DNA of 64,000 nt from JABDIP01 sp965227455. Lineage in GTDB: Bacteria > Pseudomonadota > Alphaproteobacteria > DSM-16000 > Inquilinaceae. Position 1 is the first letter of the stretch, and the number at the start of each line of letters is the position of its first letter. Both the position numbers and the translations under genes were made by a program. Positions 28,786 to 37,282 of this stretch are shown piece after piece. The notes beneath the pieces were generated by a model. The model was not told the DNA's origin, made no database searches, and saw only the letters and a list, made by a program, of their open reading frames with translations. The DNA is taken from positions 5,332,001-5,396,000 of the forward strand of contig OZ245752.1 of assembly GCA_965227455.1 (NCBI GenBank). The letters run 5' to 3'.

Positions 28786-30687
28786 ATGGCCAAGAGCAAG
28801 AAAACGCCCGTCGCGCCGCTGAAGATCGTGATCGTCGGCCATGTCGATCACGGCAAGTCGACCCTGATCGGCCGCCTGCTGCACGAAACCGACAGCCTGC
28901 CCGAGGGCCGGGTCGAGGAACTGCGCCGGGTCAGCGAGAAGCGAGGCATGCCGCTGGAATGGTCGTTCGTCCTGGATGCGCTGCAGGCGGAACGGGACCA
29001 GGCGGTGACCATCGACAGCACCCAGATCTGGTTCAAATCGGCCTATCGGGACTATGTGATCATCGATGCGCCGGGCCACCGGGAATTCCTGAAGAACACC
29101 ATCAGCGGCGCCGCCAGCGCCGATGCCGCGGTGCTGGTGATCGATGCCGAAGAGGGCGTGCGCGAGCAGACACGGCGGCACAGCTACGTCCTGCACCTGC
29201 TCGGCCAGCGGCAGATCGCCGTCGCCGTCAACAAGATGGACCTTGTCGACTTCGATGTGGACCGGTTTGCGGCCCTGAAGGCGGAGATCACCGGCTATCT
29301 GGAGGAAATCGGCCTGGCGCCGACCTTCGTGGTGCCGATTTCGGCCCGCGAGGGCGATAATCTGGTGGTGCCGTCGGACAGCATGGGCTGGCATGACGGG
29401 CCGACCCTGATGGACGCCCTGGACCGGTTCGCCGCACCCTCGGCGCCGGTCGACCGGCCGCTGCGGTTCCCGATCCAGGATGTCTACAAGTTCGACCATC
29501 GCCGCATCATCGTCGGGCGGGTCGAGAGCGGCATCCTCCGGGTCGGCGATACGCTCCGGTTCTCGCCCGGCAACAAGACGGCCAGGGTCAAGAGCATCGA
29601 GGTCTGGGGCAAGCAGCGCGGGCCGCGTTCCGCGAAGGCCGGCGAGGTGGTCGGGTTCACCCTCGACGAGCAGATCTTCGTGGAGCGCGGCGACGTCGCC
29701 AGCCATGACGTCGACCTGCCGGCCCTCAGCAACGTCTTCCGGGCCAGCCTGTTCTGGATCGGCAGCAAGCCGCTGACCGTCGGCGGCAGCTTCAAAATGA
29801 AGCTGGCCACGGGCGAGTCGACGGTCACCGTGCAGTCCATCGAACGGGTGGTGGACACCCAGGATCTGTCCGGCCAGAACAGCGATGCGGTGCAGCGCAA
29901 TGAGGTGGCCGAACTGGTCCTGCGGTCGCGCGAGGTCCTGACCCTGGATGAATTCGGGCAGGGGGCCGCGACCGGCCGCATGGTGCTGGTCGATGGCTAC
30001 GATACGGTGGCCGGCGGAGTGCTGAGCATGCGCGGCTATCCGGACCAGCGCAGCCTCTTCCAGGTCAAGTCCAGCAACCTGACCGAGGTCGAGCATCTGC
30101 TGACGCCGCGGTCGCGGGCGTGGCGCAACGGCCATTACGGGGCCGTCGTCTGGTTCACGGGGCTGTCCGGCTCGGGCAAGTCGACCCTTGCCATGCATGT
30201 GGAAAAGCGCCTCTTCAACAAGGGCTTCCACGTCTATGTGCTGGATGGCGACAATGTCCGCCGCGGGCTGAACGCCGATCTCGGATTCAGCCCGGATGAC
30301 CGGGCCGAGAACATCCGCCGGATCGGCGAGGCCGCGGCCCTGTTCGCCGATGCCGGGTTCATCGTCATCACCGCCTTCATCTCACCCTATCGCAGCGACC
30401 GCGATCGGGCCCGGCAGGCAGCCGGCGACGCCTTCCACGAACTCTATATCGCCGCCGATCTGGAAACCTGCGAACGGCGCGATCCGAAGGGCCTGTACAA
30501 ACGTGCAAGGGCCGGAGAGATCGAGGAGTTCACCGGCGTCTCGGCGCCCTATGAGCCGCCGGAGAAGCCGGAGCTAGTGGTCGACACCGCCCGCAGCGAT
30601 GTCGAAGGCTGCGTCGACGACATCGTCGCCTATATCGAGCGGCATATCGTCGTGACGGCCAGGGACGGCGCCGCCTCGGCCAGTTGA
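28786..30687 (+). CDS. cysNC: Bifunctional ATP sulfurylase GTPase subunit / APS kinase (CysNC/NodQ type)
   Basis: A fusion of 633 residues. The N-terminal translation-factor-like GTPase shows GHVDHGKST (about residues 16-24), DAPGHREF and NKMD. The C-terminal APS kinase starts near NGHYGAVVWFTGLSGSGKST with its P-loop GLSGSGKS and the segment DGDNVRRGLNADLGFSP, and ends with the lid region EEFTGVSAPYEPP. The GTPase hydrolyses GTP to drive APS synthesis by CysD, and the kinase makes PAPS. The G1-G3 spacing and the segment ITIDSTQIWFKSAYRDYVII are closer to the variant family than to E. coli CysN. The ATG at 28786 is chosen because the upstream extension overlaps cysD. Confidence 0.9.
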   Translation: MAKSKKTPVAPLKIVIVGHVDHGKSTLIGRLLHETDSLPEGRVEELRRVSEKRGMPLEWSFVLDALQAERDQAVTIDSTQIWFKSAYRDYVIIDAPGHREFLKNTISGAASADAAVLVIDAEEGVREQTRRHSYVLHLLGQRQIAVAVNKMDLVDFDVDRFAALKAEITGYLEEIGLAPTFVVPISAREGDNLVVPSDSMGWHDGPTLMDALDRFAAPSAPVDRPLRFPIQDVYKFDHRRIIVGRVESGILRVGDTLRFSPGNKTARVKSIEVWGKQRGPRSAKAGEVVGFTLDEQIFVERGDVASHDVDLPALSNVFRASLFWIGSKPLTVGGSFKMKLATGESTVTVQSIERVVDTQDLSGQNSDAVQRNEVAELVLRSREVLTLDEFGQGAATGRMVLVDGYDTVAGGVLSMRGYPDQRSLFQVKSSNLTEVEHLLTPRSRAWRNGHYGAVVWFTGLSGSGKSTLAMHVEKRLFNKGFHVYVLDGDNVRRGLNADLGFSPDDRAENIRRIGEAAALFADAGFIVITAFISPYRSDRDRARQAAGDAFHELYIAADLETCERRDPKGLYKRARAGEIEEFTGVSAPYEPPEKPELVVDTARSDVEGCVDDIVAYIERHIVVTARDGAASAS

Positions 30688-30747
30688 CGCCGCATGACCG
30701 GTTGCAATGTCCCCACCGATTGAAGAGGCCGAGGTCAGCGCGGTCTG

Positions 30748-30951
30748 TTAGGACGGCGCGGAATGCGGTTCGGCCAGCATCGGCCGGCCACGTCCGGAAT
30801 CGGTCTCATCCTGAGAATCTTCTTGAGACGCCGACTCCAACTGGTCCGCTTGTTCGAGCAAGCGGCGCTTCAGAACGGGGTCGTCGGTGGTTTTGGCAAG
30901 CGCGCGAAGCTCTTGCGCCGCCTTGATCATGTTCTTTCTTATCTCGTCCAT
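30748..30951 (-). CDS. Small charged helical protein (67 aa), unknown function
   Basis: A short cytoplasmic protein. Residues 1-42 form an amphipathic helix (NMIKAAQELRALAKTTDDP followed by VLKRRLLEQADQLE), and the C-terminus is acidic and then Pro-rich and probably disordered. The protein-like composition and the position in an otherwise empty gap support it being real. There is no clear ribosome site, and I do not recognise a named family. It converges on cysNC and is divergent from the lacI-type gene. Confidence 0.5.
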   Translation of the reverse strand: MDEIRKNMIKAAQELRALAKTTDDPVLKRRLLEQADQLESASQEDSQDETDSGRGRPMLAEPHSAPS

Positions 30952-31064
30952 GATTCAATTCGTTTTAGGAAAATGCCGTATATCGCCTTCCAAGGGCTTA
31001 ATATGGTTAAGCAAATGCTATGCCACTTCCCGTTTGGTCCGGTAACATTATTGCGCCGGTTTGC

Positions 31065-31094
31065 TTGACGGCGGAACGATCGCCCTGATATCGT
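31065..31094 (+). promoter_or_regulatory. Sigma70-like promoter of the LacI-type regulator gene
   Basis: -35 TTGACG (31065-31070), an 18-base spacer and -10 TATCGT (31089-31094). The predicted start near 31101 lies just upstream of the palindrome at 31107-31120, the usual place for an autorepressing operator. Confidence 0.5.
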
Positions 31095-31106
31095 CAATGC
31101 ATTCAG

Positions 31107-31120
31107 TTTAATCGTTTAAA
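31107..31120. promoter_or_regulatory. Candidate LacI-family operator
   Basis: TTTAATCGTTTAAA, an inverted repeat matching in 12 of 14 positions around a central CG, as is usual for LacI/GalR operators. It lies 14 bases before the regulator start codon and directly after the predicted transcription start, fitting autorepression. I did not find a second clear copy before the binding-protein gene. Confidence 0.55.
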
Positions 31121-31134
31121 CGACGGCGGCCTGC

Positions 31135-32178
31135 GTGCAAAAAACCAAGGGGATCCGCGACTCCGTTCCGACAATCCGGGATGTGGCGGCGCTGGCCGGT
31201 GTTTCCACCGCCACCGTCTCGAACGTCCTCAGCGGCAGCCGCTATGTCGGGCCGGAGCGGCGCAGTCGGGTCAAAGATGCCATCGACGAGCTCGGCTACC
31301 GGCCGAACGGCATCGCCGCCAGCCTGCGCAGCCAGCGTACCCGCATCATCGGCATTGTCGTGCCGGACATCGTCAACGCGTTCTTCAGCAGCTTCGTCCA
31401 GCACATCGAGGAGCTGGCGGCCGGCAGTGGCTATCAGATCATTCTGGTCAGCACCAACGAGGATGCCGAGCAGGAGCGCGAGCGCATGTATGCGCTGCTC
31501 TCGCGCCGGGTCGACGGGCTGATCGTCGTTCCGGTCAGCGACGCCTTCGACACCCGCGACGACATCCTCTCCGAGGGCGTGGCGACGGTGATCGTCGATC
31601 GTGGCTGCCAGCTGACCGGCATCGACACTATCGCCGCCGACAATGTCTCTGCCGCGTGCGAAGGCACCCGCCATCTGATCGGGCTGGGGCATCGGGACAT
31701 CGCCATGGTGGTCAGCATCCCGACCCTGGACAACATCCAGGGGCGGGTCGAGGGCTATCGCATGGCCCTTGCCGAGGCTGGCTTGCAGGACCGCGCCCAG
31801 ATCGTGGTCGGCGGCGTGACCGTGGAATCGAGCCGGGCGGCCGTCATGCGCTGCCTCGATCGGCCGGACCGCCCGACCGCGGTGTTCGCCGGCACCAACA
31901 TCGTTGCCCTCGGGGCGATCCATGCCGTGCGGGATCTGGACCTGGACTTCCCGCGGCAGGTCTCGCTGCTGGGCTTCGACGACTTCGAATGGATGACCGT
32001 CCTCAAGCCCTATATCAGCACCATCCAGCAGCCGACCCAGGAGATGGCGGCGCATGCCTGGAAGCTGCTCACCGACCGGCTGGCCGGCCGCCGCGGAGAC
32101 GTGGAGCGGGTCCGGCTGCCCTGCACCCTGCGGGTGCGCGAATCCACCGTGGCCGCGATGACGGGGGGCGGCGGATAG
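31135..32178 (+). CDS. LacI-family transcriptional regulator of the sugar importer
   Basis: A 347-residue repressor. The N-terminal helix-turn-helix reads TIRDVAALAGVSTATVSNVL (about residues 13-32), with the hinge helix around YRPNGIAASLRSQRT, followed by a periplasmic-binding-protein-like sugar-sensing domain (IIGIVVPDIVNAFFSSFVQ, VDGLIVVPVSD, LLGFDDFEWM). The start is GTG. It is the first gene of a run lacI-SBP-permease-ATPase-epimerase on the same strand, so it most likely controls that sugar importer, with the imported sugar or its phosphate as inducer. The operator candidate lies just upstream. Confidence 0.87.
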   Translation: MQKTKGIRDSVPTIRDVAALAGVSTATVSNVLSGSRYVGPERRSRVKDAIDELGYRPNGIAASLRSQRTRIIGIVVPDIVNAFFSSFVQHIEELAAGSGYQIILVSTNEDAEQERERMYALLSRRVDGLIVVPVSDAFDTRDDILSEGVATVIVDRGCQLTGIDTIAADNVSAACEGTRHLIGLGHRDIAMVVSIPTLDNIQGRVEGYRMALAEAGLQDRAQIVVGGVTVESSRAAVMRCLDRPDRPTAVFAGTNIVALGAIHAVRDLDLDFPRQVSLLGFDDFEWMTVLKPYISTIQQPTQEMAAHAWKLLTDRLAGRRGDVERVRLPCTLRVRESTVAAMTGGGG

Positions 32179-32261
32179 CGGCGGCAACAAATCGACAGCA
32201 TCGGAATTCGAAAATGGCGACGGCACATGGACCGGACGTCGAAACAATGGGAGGAACGACG

Positions 32262-33236
32262 ATGAAAAGCAGGACAATTACGCTCGGCGCGGCGGTGGCG
32301 GCAGCATTGGCGTTGTCGCCGGCGGCACAGGCCGAGGACATGGTGTACGGGGTGCTGATGAAGACCCTGTCCAACCCGTTCTGGGGCGCCATGGAAGAGG
32401 GCGTGCGCGACGGCGCGGCCAATGCCGGCGTCGAATACTACCTGCAGGCCGTGGAATCCGACCAGGCGGCGGAGCCCCAGCTCAATACCTGCGAAACCAT
32501 GCTGCAGCGCGAGCCCGACGTGATGATCACCGCGGCGATCAACTCGACCATCCTGCTGCCCTGCCTCAGCAAGGCGACCGAGATGGGCATTCCGGTGGTG
32601 GATCTGGATGCCAATCTGGACCATGAGATCGCCAAGGCGGCGGGCGTCGACATCGCCTTCACCATCGGCTCCGACAATGAGGCGGCCGGAGCCCAGGGCG
32701 CCGACTATCTGGTGGGCGAGCTTGGCGCCGACGCCACCGGCCCGGTGCTGGTGATCGAAGGTCTGTCCGGCAACATCACCGGTCAGAAGCGGGCCCGCGG
32801 CTTCGCCGAGCGCCTGGGCGAGCTGGCCCCGGGTCTGGAGGTCGTGGCCTCACTGCCCGGCGACTGGGATCGCGGCAAGGCGGCCAACATCACCAACGAC
32901 ATCATGCTGCGCCATCCGGACCTGGTGGCGATCTTCGCCGCCAATGACGGCATGGCGCTGGGCGCGGTCGAGGCCGCCTATGCCGCCGGCAAGGGCGACG
33001 ACATCATCGTCATCGGCGTCGACGGCAATGTGGATGCGGTGAAGTCGATCCGCGAAGGCCGGCTGAACGCCTCGGTCGCCCAGCTGCCCTATCTGGTGGG
33101 CAAGCAGGCTGTGGAGCGCATCACCGAGGTGATCGGCGGCGGCTCGGCCGAGACCTTCCAGTTCGTCGACACCATGGTGCTCACCCAGGAGGTCCTGGAG
33201 GCCGGCGAGCACCCGCTGCTGCAATACGTCCGCTAG
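32262..33236 (+). CDS. Ribose/allose-type ABC importer substrate-binding protein
   Basis: A 324-residue periplasmic sugar-binding protein of the RbsB/AlsB class. A signal peptide ends SPAAQAED. The start GVLMKTLSNPFWGAMEEGV is the typical first strand and helix, IAAANDGMALGAVEA-type sequence (FAANDGMALGAVEAAYAAG) is at about residues 226-244 and VIGVDGNVDAVKSIREG follows. The ATG at 32262 has GGGAGG nine bases upstream. It stands 83 bp after the LacI-type gene and 72 bp before the permease. A stable hairpin lies between it and the permease. Confidence 0.87.
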   Translation: MKSRTITLGAAVAAALALSPAAQAEDMVYGVLMKTLSNPFWGAMEEGVRDGAANAGVEYYLQAVESDQAAEPQLNTCETMLQREPDVMITAAINSTILLPCLSKATEMGIPVVDLDANLDHEIAKAAGVDIAFTIGSDNEAAGAQGADYLVGELGADATGPVLVIEGLSGNITGQKRARGFAERLGELAPGLEVVASLPGDWDRGKAANITNDIMLRHPDLVAIFAANDGMALGAVEAAYAAGKGDDIIVIGVDGNVDAVKSIREGRLNASVAQLPYLVGKQAVERITEVIGGGSAETFQFVDTMVLTQEVLEAGEHPLLQYVR

Positions 33237-33247
33237 CGGCCGACGAG

Positions 33248-33275
33248 GGCGGGGCCGGCCGAAGCGGGCCCCGCC
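33248..33275 (+). other. Intercistronic hairpin after the binding-protein gene
   Basis: A 9-bp perfect stem (GGCGGGGCC/GGCCCCGCC) with a 10-base loop, 11 bases after the stop codon. A CTTTT occurs nine bases later, so partial termination is possible. Placement right after a binding-protein gene mirrors the hairpin at 16149-16179. Confidence 0.6.
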
Positions 33276-33308
33276 ACCCGCTTTTCCAATCTCCCGCGAG
33301 ACGCTGCC

Positions 33309-34286
33309 ATGGCCGTGATCGAGCAGACCGCGAGCGCCCGCAAGGGCGAGCGGCGTTTCGATTTCCGACTGGAATCGCTGCTGGTGCTGGTCGTGCTCGG
33401 CGTCGCCATGTCGGTGCTGTCGCCCTATTTCCTCAGCGTCGCCAATTTCCTGAATATCCTGCAGGCGACGGCGGTGATCGGCGTGCTGGCGATCGGCGCC
33501 ACCTTCGTCATCTGCTCCGCCGGCATCGACCTGTCCCTGGGATCCGTGATGGCCTTCGCCGGCATCGTCGGCGCGCTTGCGATGAACAAGCTGGGGCTGC
33601 CGACCGCCGCCGGGGTCATCGGCTGCCTGCTGGCCGGCGCTCTGGCCGGCGCTATCAGCGGGTTGCTGATCACCCGGGCCCGGATTCCGGCCTTCATCGC
33701 CACGTTGGGCATGCTCAGCATCGCCCGCGGCGCCGCCCTGGTGCTGTCCAGCGGCAAGCCGGTCTATGGATTGCCGGCACCTTTCGTATATCTCGGCCAG
33801 GGGCGGCCGCTCGACATCCCGATGCCGGTGATCATCTTCCTGGTGGTCGCCTGCATCGCCCATTACGTCCTGGCCTATACCAAGTTCGGCAAATACGCCC
33901 TGGTGATCGGCGACAACGAGACCGCGGCCCGGGCCATGGGCGTACGCGTCGACCGGCATCGCCTGCTGCTCTACACCCTGTCCGGGACCCTGGCCGGGTT
34001 GGCCGGCCTGCTGTTCGTGGCGCGGGTCAATTCCGGCGACCCGACCGCGGGCCTGACCTACGAGCTCTCGGCGATCACCGCCGCCATCATCGGCGGCACG
34101 AATCTGTTCGGCGGCCGCGGCAGCATCTTCGGCACCATTGTCGGCGCGCTGATCATGGGAGTGCTGCAGAACGGGCTCAACCTGCTGGCGGTGCCGCCCT
34201 ACTACCAGCCGATCGCGACGGGCACGGTTCTGGTATTGGCGGTGTGGCTGGACCAGGTGAACCGGGCCCGGAGTGCGGCCGCATGA
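33309..34286 (+). CDS. Ribose/allose-type ABC importer permease
   Basis: A 325-residue inner-membrane permease of the RbsC class with about nine or ten membrane segments. The opening helix is SLLVLVVLGVAMSVLSPYF (roughly), followed by GVLAIGATFVICSAGIDLSLGSVMAF, where AGIDLSLGS is the family signature. The later segment NETAARAMGVRVDRHRLLLY is the ATPase-coupling loop, and GGTNLFGGRGSIFGTIVGAL closes the core. Its stop codon overlaps the start of the ATPase gene in an ATGA arrangement. Confidence 0.87.
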   Translation: MAVIEQTASARKGERRFDFRLESLLVLVVLGVAMSVLSPYFLSVANFLNILQATAVIGVLAIGATFVICSAGIDLSLGSVMAFAGIVGALAMNKLGLPTAAGVIGCLLAGALAGAISGLLITRARIPAFIATLGMLSIARGAALVLSSGKPVYGLPAPFVYLGQGRPLDIPMPVIIFLVVACIAHYVLAYTKFGKYALVIGDNETAARAMGVRVDRHRLLLYTLSGTLAGLAGLLFVARVNSGDPTAGLTYELSAITAAIIGGTNLFGGRGSIFGTIVGALIMGVLQNGLNLLAVPPYYQPIATGTVLVLAVWLDQVNRARSAAA

Positions 34287-35023
34287 GCCTCTTGGCCCTC
34301 AAGGATGTCCGCAAGCGCTTCGGCTCGGTGGAGGCGCTGCGCGGCGTCACCTTCGAGGTGGAGGCCGGCACCGTGGTCGGGCTGGTCGGCGACAATGGCG
34401 CCGGAAAATCGACCCTGATGAAGGCCATCACCGGCATCTACCGGCCCGATGGCGGCGAGGTGGAATTCGACGGCCGGACCATCACCGGCGAGGATCCTGG
34501 CGCCATCCGCCGGCTCGGCATCGAGATGATCTATCAGGATCTGGCCCTGGCGCGGCAGCAGGACGTGGCGTCGAATATCTTCCTGGGGCGGGAGCCGACC
34601 CGGCATGTCATAGGCCTGCCGATCGGTCTGATCGACCGGCCGAAGATCGAGTCCGAGGCGGAGCGCATCATCGCGCGGCTCGGCGCGCGGATTCCCTCGG
34701 TGCGCTATCAGGTCGGCTTCCTGTCCGGCGGACAGCAGCAATCGGTCGCCATCGCCCGGGCGCTTACCTTCGAGCCCAAGCTGGTGATCATGGACGAACC
34801 GACGGCGGCGCTGGCGGTGCGCGAGGTCGACCACGTGCTGGACCTGATCCGCGAGCTGAAGCGCCAGGAGATCGCCGTCATCCTGATCAGCCACCGGCTG
34901 ACCGATGTCTTTGCGGTCTGCGACCGCATCCTGGCGCTGCGCCAGGGACAGGTGATCGCCGACGAGCAGACCGCCCAGACCTCCATGAACACCGTCGTCG
35001 CCCATATCGTTGGGGCCGCGTGA
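34283..35023 (+). CDS. Ribose/allose-type ABC importer ATPase (single domain)
   Basis: ABC ATPase of 246 residues with one nucleotide-binding domain, unlike the double-domain RbsA. Walker A is GDNGAGKST, the signature LSGGQQQS, Walker B LVIMDE and the switch His is in LISHRL; all are intact. Presumably two copies pair in the importer. The ATG at 34283 overlaps the permease stop by four bases. The downstream epimerase gene starts 28 bases later. Confidence 0.87.
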   Translation: MSLLALKDVRKRFGSVEALRGVTFEVEAGTVVGLVGDNGAGKSTLMKAITGIYRPDGGEVEFDGRTITGEDPGAIRRLGIEMIYQDLALARQQDVASNIFLGREPTRHVIGLPIGLIDRPKIESEAERIIARLGARIPSVRYQVGFLSGGQQQSVAIARALTFEPKLVIMDEPTAALAVREVDHVLDLIRELKRQEIAVILISHRLTDVFAVCDRILALRQGQVIADEQTAQTSMNTVVAHIVGAA

Positions 35024-35051
35024 TGCCCCCGGAACAGATCGGTAGGACCCC

Positions 35052-35906
35052 ATGCCACGCCTAGGCGCGCATACCTTCATCTGGTCGGCCGAATGGTCGG
35101 CGGACGCGGCGGCCCGCATCATGCCGATCGCGGCGGCGGCCGGCCTCGATGTCGTCGAGATCCCGTTGCTGCGGCCCGATGAGATCGATGTCGACACCAC
35201 GGTGGCCCTGGCGCGGAATCACGGGGTCGCGGTCACCTGTTCGCTGGGTCTGCCCCAGCACGCGACGCTGCCCGACCACCCGGCGGAGGCCGAGGCCTTC
35301 CTGAAGTCGGCGCTGGACGTCGCGGCGCGGCTGGACTCCCGCTGCCTGACCGGCGTCACTTACAGCTCCATCGGCAAGCTGACCGGGGCGCCGCCGACCG
35401 ATAGCGAATACGCAACCATCGCCAAGGCCCTGAAACCGGTGGCCGATCATGCGGCGTCGCTGGGCTTGGAACTGGGGCTTGAGCCCTGCAATCGCTACGA
35501 AACCCATCTGGTGAACCAGGGCCGCCAGGCAGTTGAGCTGATCGAGCGCATCGGCGCCGACAATGTGTTCGTCCATTTGGACACCTATCACATGAATATC
35601 GAGGAGAAGGGCTTTGCCCCGGCCATCGCCGAGATCGGCCGTCATTGCCGCTATATCCACCTCTCCGAAAGCGACCGAGGCGTGCCGGGAACCGGCAATG
35701 TCGACTGGGAGAGCGTGTTTGCCGGCCTGGCGGCAATCGGCTTCGACGGCGACATGGTCCTGGAATCCTTCATGGTCATCCACCCGGACATCGCCCGCGC
35801 CCTTTCGGTCTGGCGTCCGGTGGCGGCGAGTTCCGAGCAACTGGTAGAGGAAGGCTTCGGCTTCCTGCGCGACCGGGCTGCGGCACACGGCCTCAAGCTG
35901 GGGTAG
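35052..35906 (+). CDS. Sugar phosphate isomerase/epimerase, D-tagatose/D-psicose 3-epimerase-like
   Basis: A 284-residue TIM-barrel enzyme of the xylose-isomerase-like superfamily. Metal ligands in the order expected for ketose 3-epimerases are visible: Glu in LEPCNRYETH (about residue 142), Asp in VHLDTYHMNIEEKG, His in IHLSESDRG and Glu in VLESF. The motif RGVPGTGNVDW is also typical. The likely reaction is C-3 epimerisation of a ketose taken up by the upstream importer. AGGA lies five bases before the ATG. Its 3' end overlaps the convergent MFS gene by 14 bases. Substrate is not proven by sequence. Confidence 0.83.
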   Translation: MPRLGAHTFIWSAEWSADAAARIMPIAAAAGLDVVEIPLLRPDEIDVDTTVALARNHGVAVTCSLGLPQHATLPDHPAEAEAFLKSALDVAARLDSRCLTGVTYSSIGKLTGAPPTDSEYATIAKALKPVADHAASLGLELGLEPCNRYETHLVNQGRQAVELIERIGADNVFVHLDTYHMNIEEKGFAPAIAEIGRHCRYIHLSESDRGVPGTGNVDWESVFAGLAAIGFDGDMVLESFMVIHPDIARALSVWRPVAASSEQLVEEGFGFLRDRAAAHGLKLG

Positions 35907-37116
35907 CTGTCAGGCGCGGCAGCAGCACCGCGCATAGCGTCGCGACGGCCGCACCCAGCGCCAGGGTCGAGAAGGCGAACCCCCAGGCATAGGCGCCCGG
36001 CGCGAGGTCGAGGGTCAGGCCGAAGGCGGCCGGGGACAATGCCCCGGCGCCGATTCCGAGCACGGATCGCAACCCCAGGACGCGGCCCAGTTGTTGGGCC
36101 GGCACGGCGTCCGCCATCGCCGAGGACAGGACCGAGGAATCCCCGATTGTGGCGAAGCCATAGATCGCCACCGCGCAGAGCAATAGTGGGACGGTCAGGT
36201 CCGCCAGCCAGCCGATCGAGAGGGAACACAGCCCGCCCAGAATAGCGAGGGCGATCAGCACGCTCCTGGAGCCGAACCGGTCCGCCGCATATCCGGACAG
36301 GAAGGAGGCGAAGAACCCGGACAGATGCAGCGTCAGCGCCGTCCAGAGCCCGAGTTCGATCGGCGACATCGTACCCCTTGCCAGCACCGCCGCCGCCAGG
36401 AAGGCCGGTATCCAGCCCCAGGCGCCGAACAGCTCCCAGCAATGGCCGATATAACCAAGCGTCAGCAGCCGCGAGCGGCGCTTCATCGAGGCATCGAAGA
36501 CCGTATCGGCCTGCCCGGCCTCTTGAATGACATCCCGGGCGCGACGGACCGCGATATGGCCCAAGCCCCATCCGAGAACCGTGATCGACGCCGTTCCCAG
36601 GAAGGCAGCCTCGTATCCGTGCACCGCTAGGAGCGCGCTCGACAGGAAGATCGAGATCACATAGCCGGCGGACATGCCGGCCAGCACCCATCCGACCGCC
36701 GATGCCCGCTTGTGCTGCGGCGTGTTCGCGGTCACCAGCATGATGGCCGGTGTGTAGGTGCCGCCCTGGGACAGACCCATCACCGCCATCAGCACCAGGG
36801 CCGTCTCGAAGGACCGTGCGAAGAGCGCGAACAGGATCGCCGCCACGGCGGACAATACCGTCGCCCGGTTGAACACGCGCCTGGCGCCGATCCGGTCGCA
36901 CAGGACGGAGGACACCAGCAGCGAAACCGCGAAGGCCGCGGTGAAGACGCCCTGCACGATGCCGGCTTGGGTCGCGCTCATCTGCCATTCCCTCAGCAGG
37001 ACGCTGAGGCAGGCCGGATAGGTCATGAAGATGACGGTGGTACAGACCCGCGCCAAGAATAGGGCCGGCAAATTGACCGAACCTGTGGCGTCCTGATCGA
37101 GCGATAGGGGCGTCAT
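35893..37116 (-). CDS. Major facilitator superfamily transporter
   Basis: A 407-residue MFS protein with about 12 membrane segments. The signature loop between helices 2 and 3 is DRIGARRVFNRA, and the helix-4/5 region reads GLSQGGTYTPAIMLVTANT. The layout is close to the cyanate/nitrate-type CynX or to exporter subfamilies; the substrate is unknown. The ATG at 37116 places the first helix normally; more upstream starts would add about 22 residues of low quality. It converges on the epimerase gene. Confidence 0.82.
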   Translation of the reverse strand: MTPLSLDQDATGSVNLPALFLARVCTTVIFMTYPACLSVLLREWQMSATQAGIVQGVFTAAFAVSLLVSSVLCDRIGARRVFNRATVLSAVAAILFALFARSFETALVLMAVMGLSQGGTYTPAIMLVTANTPQHKRASAVGWVLAGMSAGYVISIFLSSALLAVHGYEAAFLGTASITVLGWGLGHIAVRRARDVIQEAGQADTVFDASMKRRSRLLTLGYIGHCWELFGAWGWIPAFLAAAVLARGTMSPIELGLWTALTLHLSGFFASFLSGYAADRFGSRSVLIALAILGGLCSLSIGWLADLTVPLLLCAVAIYGFATIGDSSVLSSAMADAVPAQQLGRVLGLRSVLGIGAGALSPAAFGLTLDLAPGAYAWGFAFSTLALGAAVATLCAVLLPRLTATPA

Positions 37117-37282
37117 TGCAACCGAGTCTGAGGGGCGCCGGAAATGGCGCCAAGGGATGGAATAGACCATACGGTCGCACAACGGGCGAACCCGTTGGAC
37201 TCGTTTCGCCGGCGCGGTTCGTCGACGCCGACCCTCTACCTTTGCTGAATTGCAGATCTGGATCGACGCGGCGCAGCGGCGG

